The notes beneath the pieces were generated by a model, which had not been told where the DNA came from, did no database searches, and worked only from the letters and a program-made list of their open reading frames with translations. Of a DNA stretch of 64,000 nt, positions 63,188 to 64,000 are shown in pieces; the first letter of the stretch is position 1, and every line of letters begins with the position of its first letter. The DNA lies in assembly GCA_913019905.1 (NCBI GenBank), contig CAJVZD010000007.1, positions 1 to 64,000 on the forward strand, given 5' to 3'. The position numbers and the translations under genes are program-made. Origin of the DNA: an uncultured Cellvibrionales bacterium. GTDB lineage: Bacteria > Pseudomonadota > Gammaproteobacteria > Pseudomonadales > Dasaniaceae.

Positions 63188-64000
63188 TTAAAATTTTGCA
63201 CCCAAGGTTAAACGAACGATTCGATCAGGCCCCAAGTACTGACTCGTTGCAGTACTACCCAATGCGGTAAAAGTCGAGCCGCCGATCCAGTAAGGATAGT
63301 CTTCGTCTGTCGCATTTTCGACAGCAAGTGTGGCGCTATACTTTTCGCTGGGTGACGTGAGACTGGCTCGCAGGTTGAGCAGGCCATAGTCTTCTATGAG
63401 CGTTCTTTCTGCATTCCCCGTACTGGCGTTCTTGTCGTCCTGCCAGGAGTATTCAGCTCGCACAAAGCCCGACCAGTCGCCACTACCGACTTGAAAGTCG
63501 TAGTTAGCGATGAGTGAATAAGCCCATTCGGGAACACCCTCAAAAAGCTCGCCTTCAAGTTGAGGCTCTTGTAGGTACTCCTCGTAGAATACGTCCAAGT
63601 AAGTCAATGAACCCGTAAGCGTCAGGCCATCGACAGGGGTGAGGTACGTGAAATCTGCCTCAAAACCGTCGGATATAACCTCGCCGATGGCAAGATTACT
63701 GACACCACCATTTGGAAGGGCCTTAATGGTCTGAAGATCTTTGGTCGACTGATGGAACAGCGCGGTGTTAACTGACAAGGTATCGTCCAGGAACCAGCCT
63801 TTGAAACCAACCTCGATGAGTGTAGGTACTTCGGCGTCTACAAATGGAAGACCACCCGCCTCGTCGGCAAAAGCGCCGTTGGCACCGTCACCCACATCAA
63901 AACCTGGTCCCTTGTAGCCGCGTGACCAAGCGACGTAGGTATTCACGTTGTCCGAAATACTATAACGGCCAATGATACGTCCTGAGAAATCGGTATCTTC
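63188..64000 (-). CDS. TonB-dependent receptor, C-terminal part (truncated by window)
   Basis: The frame is open from the window edge, giving the last 270 residues. It contains beta-barrel strands typical of TonB-dependent receptors: NVNTYVAWSRGYKGPGFD, LIEVGFKGWFLDDTLSVNTALFHQ, GFEADFTYL, a late LLNLRASL, and a C-terminal strand RIVRLTLGAKF ending in Phe. It imports a large or scarce organic substrate across the outer membrane. The MFS transporter and SDR follow in the same direction. The N-terminal plug and signal peptide lie outside the window. Confidence 0.92.
   Translation of the reverse strand, partial: EDTDFSGRIIGRYSISDNVNTYVAWSRGYKGPGFDVGDGANGAFADEAGGLPFVDAEVPTLIEVGFKGWFLDDTLSVNTALFHQSTKDLQTIKALPNGGVSNLAIGEVISDGFEADFTYLTPVDGLTLTGSLTYLDVFYEEYLQEPQLEGELFEGVPEWAYSLIANYDFQVGSGDWSGFVRAEYSWQDDKNASTGNAERTLIEDYGLLNLRASLTSPSEKYSATLAVENATDEDYPYWIGGSTFTALGSTATSQYLGPDRIVRLTLGAKF

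Noticed and set aside
1..64000. CRISPR arrays, tRNA or rRNA genes, prophage, intact insertion sequences
   Set aside because: Read for on both strands; no repeat-spacer series, cloverleaf with typical arms, rRNA blocks, transposase or phage structural genes were recognised.

Overview
The window reads as chromosomal DNA of a Gram-negative, probably marine, gammaproteobacterium. Supporting this are a TonB-dependent receptor, an outer-membrane porin, lipoproteins, Tat-exported enzymes, a sulfatase, a sodium:solute symporter, a bacterial voltage-gated cation channel, a two-haem cytochrome c and many cyclic-di-GMP proteins. The gene mix (thiolase, CoA-transferase, CurA-like and SDR reductases, amidohydrolases, TetR, GPH-type transporter) resembles lipid- and aromatic-degrading marine lineages near Cellvibrionales. 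That placement is inference from gene content only. No rRNA, tRNA, CRISPR array, prophage or intact insertion sequence was recognised.

Layout. 0-4 kb: a 15-bp tandem repeat, a secreted duplicated-domain protein, and a DUF4214-YHYH secreted protein followed by an EF-hand protein. 4-13.3 kb: thiolase, a Tat-exported epimerase-fold protein, a flavin split-barrel protein, three alpha/beta hydrolases, a small TPR protein and a class III CoA-transferase. 13.5-17.1 kb: a solitary periplasmic binding protein, a CBM9-like lipoprotein and a SoxB/UshA-like metallophosphatase. 17.7-24.2 kb: an NrtABC-type ABC operon with a dedicated porin, then an ATP/ADP-translocase-like transporter. 24.4-30.5 kb: a secreted enoyl-reductase-like protein, another orphan binding protein, a short MutS-like ATPase, cytochrome c4-like and a NaChBac-like channel.

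30.8-51.4 kb is signalling-rich. It holds EAL-HDOD, GGDEF, GGDEF-EAL, binding-protein-GGDEF and GAF-GGDEF-EAL proteins. Between them lie nitrile hydratase (beta then alpha, translationally coupled), a sodium:solute symporter, a YtcJ-like amidohydrolase lipoprotein, a MOSC protein, a Crp/Fnr regulator convergent with an IorBA-type molybdenum hydroxylase, and a prokaryotic ionotropic-glutamate-receptor-type potassium channel. A MITE-like 152-bp palindrome (41.7 kb) and a perfect 21-bp hairpin (47.4 kb) sit in the intergenic DNA.

51.8-64 kb looks catabolic: CurA-like reductase, sulfatase, two amidohydrolases, TetR, a membrane protein, SDR, a GPH-type MFS transporter, and the C-terminal part of a TonB receptor cut by the window end. 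Together the last genes suggest outer-membrane uptake, inner-membrane transport and oxidation or hydrolysis of an unidentified organic substrate.

Start codons were moved from the longest reading frame where a ribosome-binding site, signal peptide or family start supported it. All functions are predictions from sequence reading without database searches.
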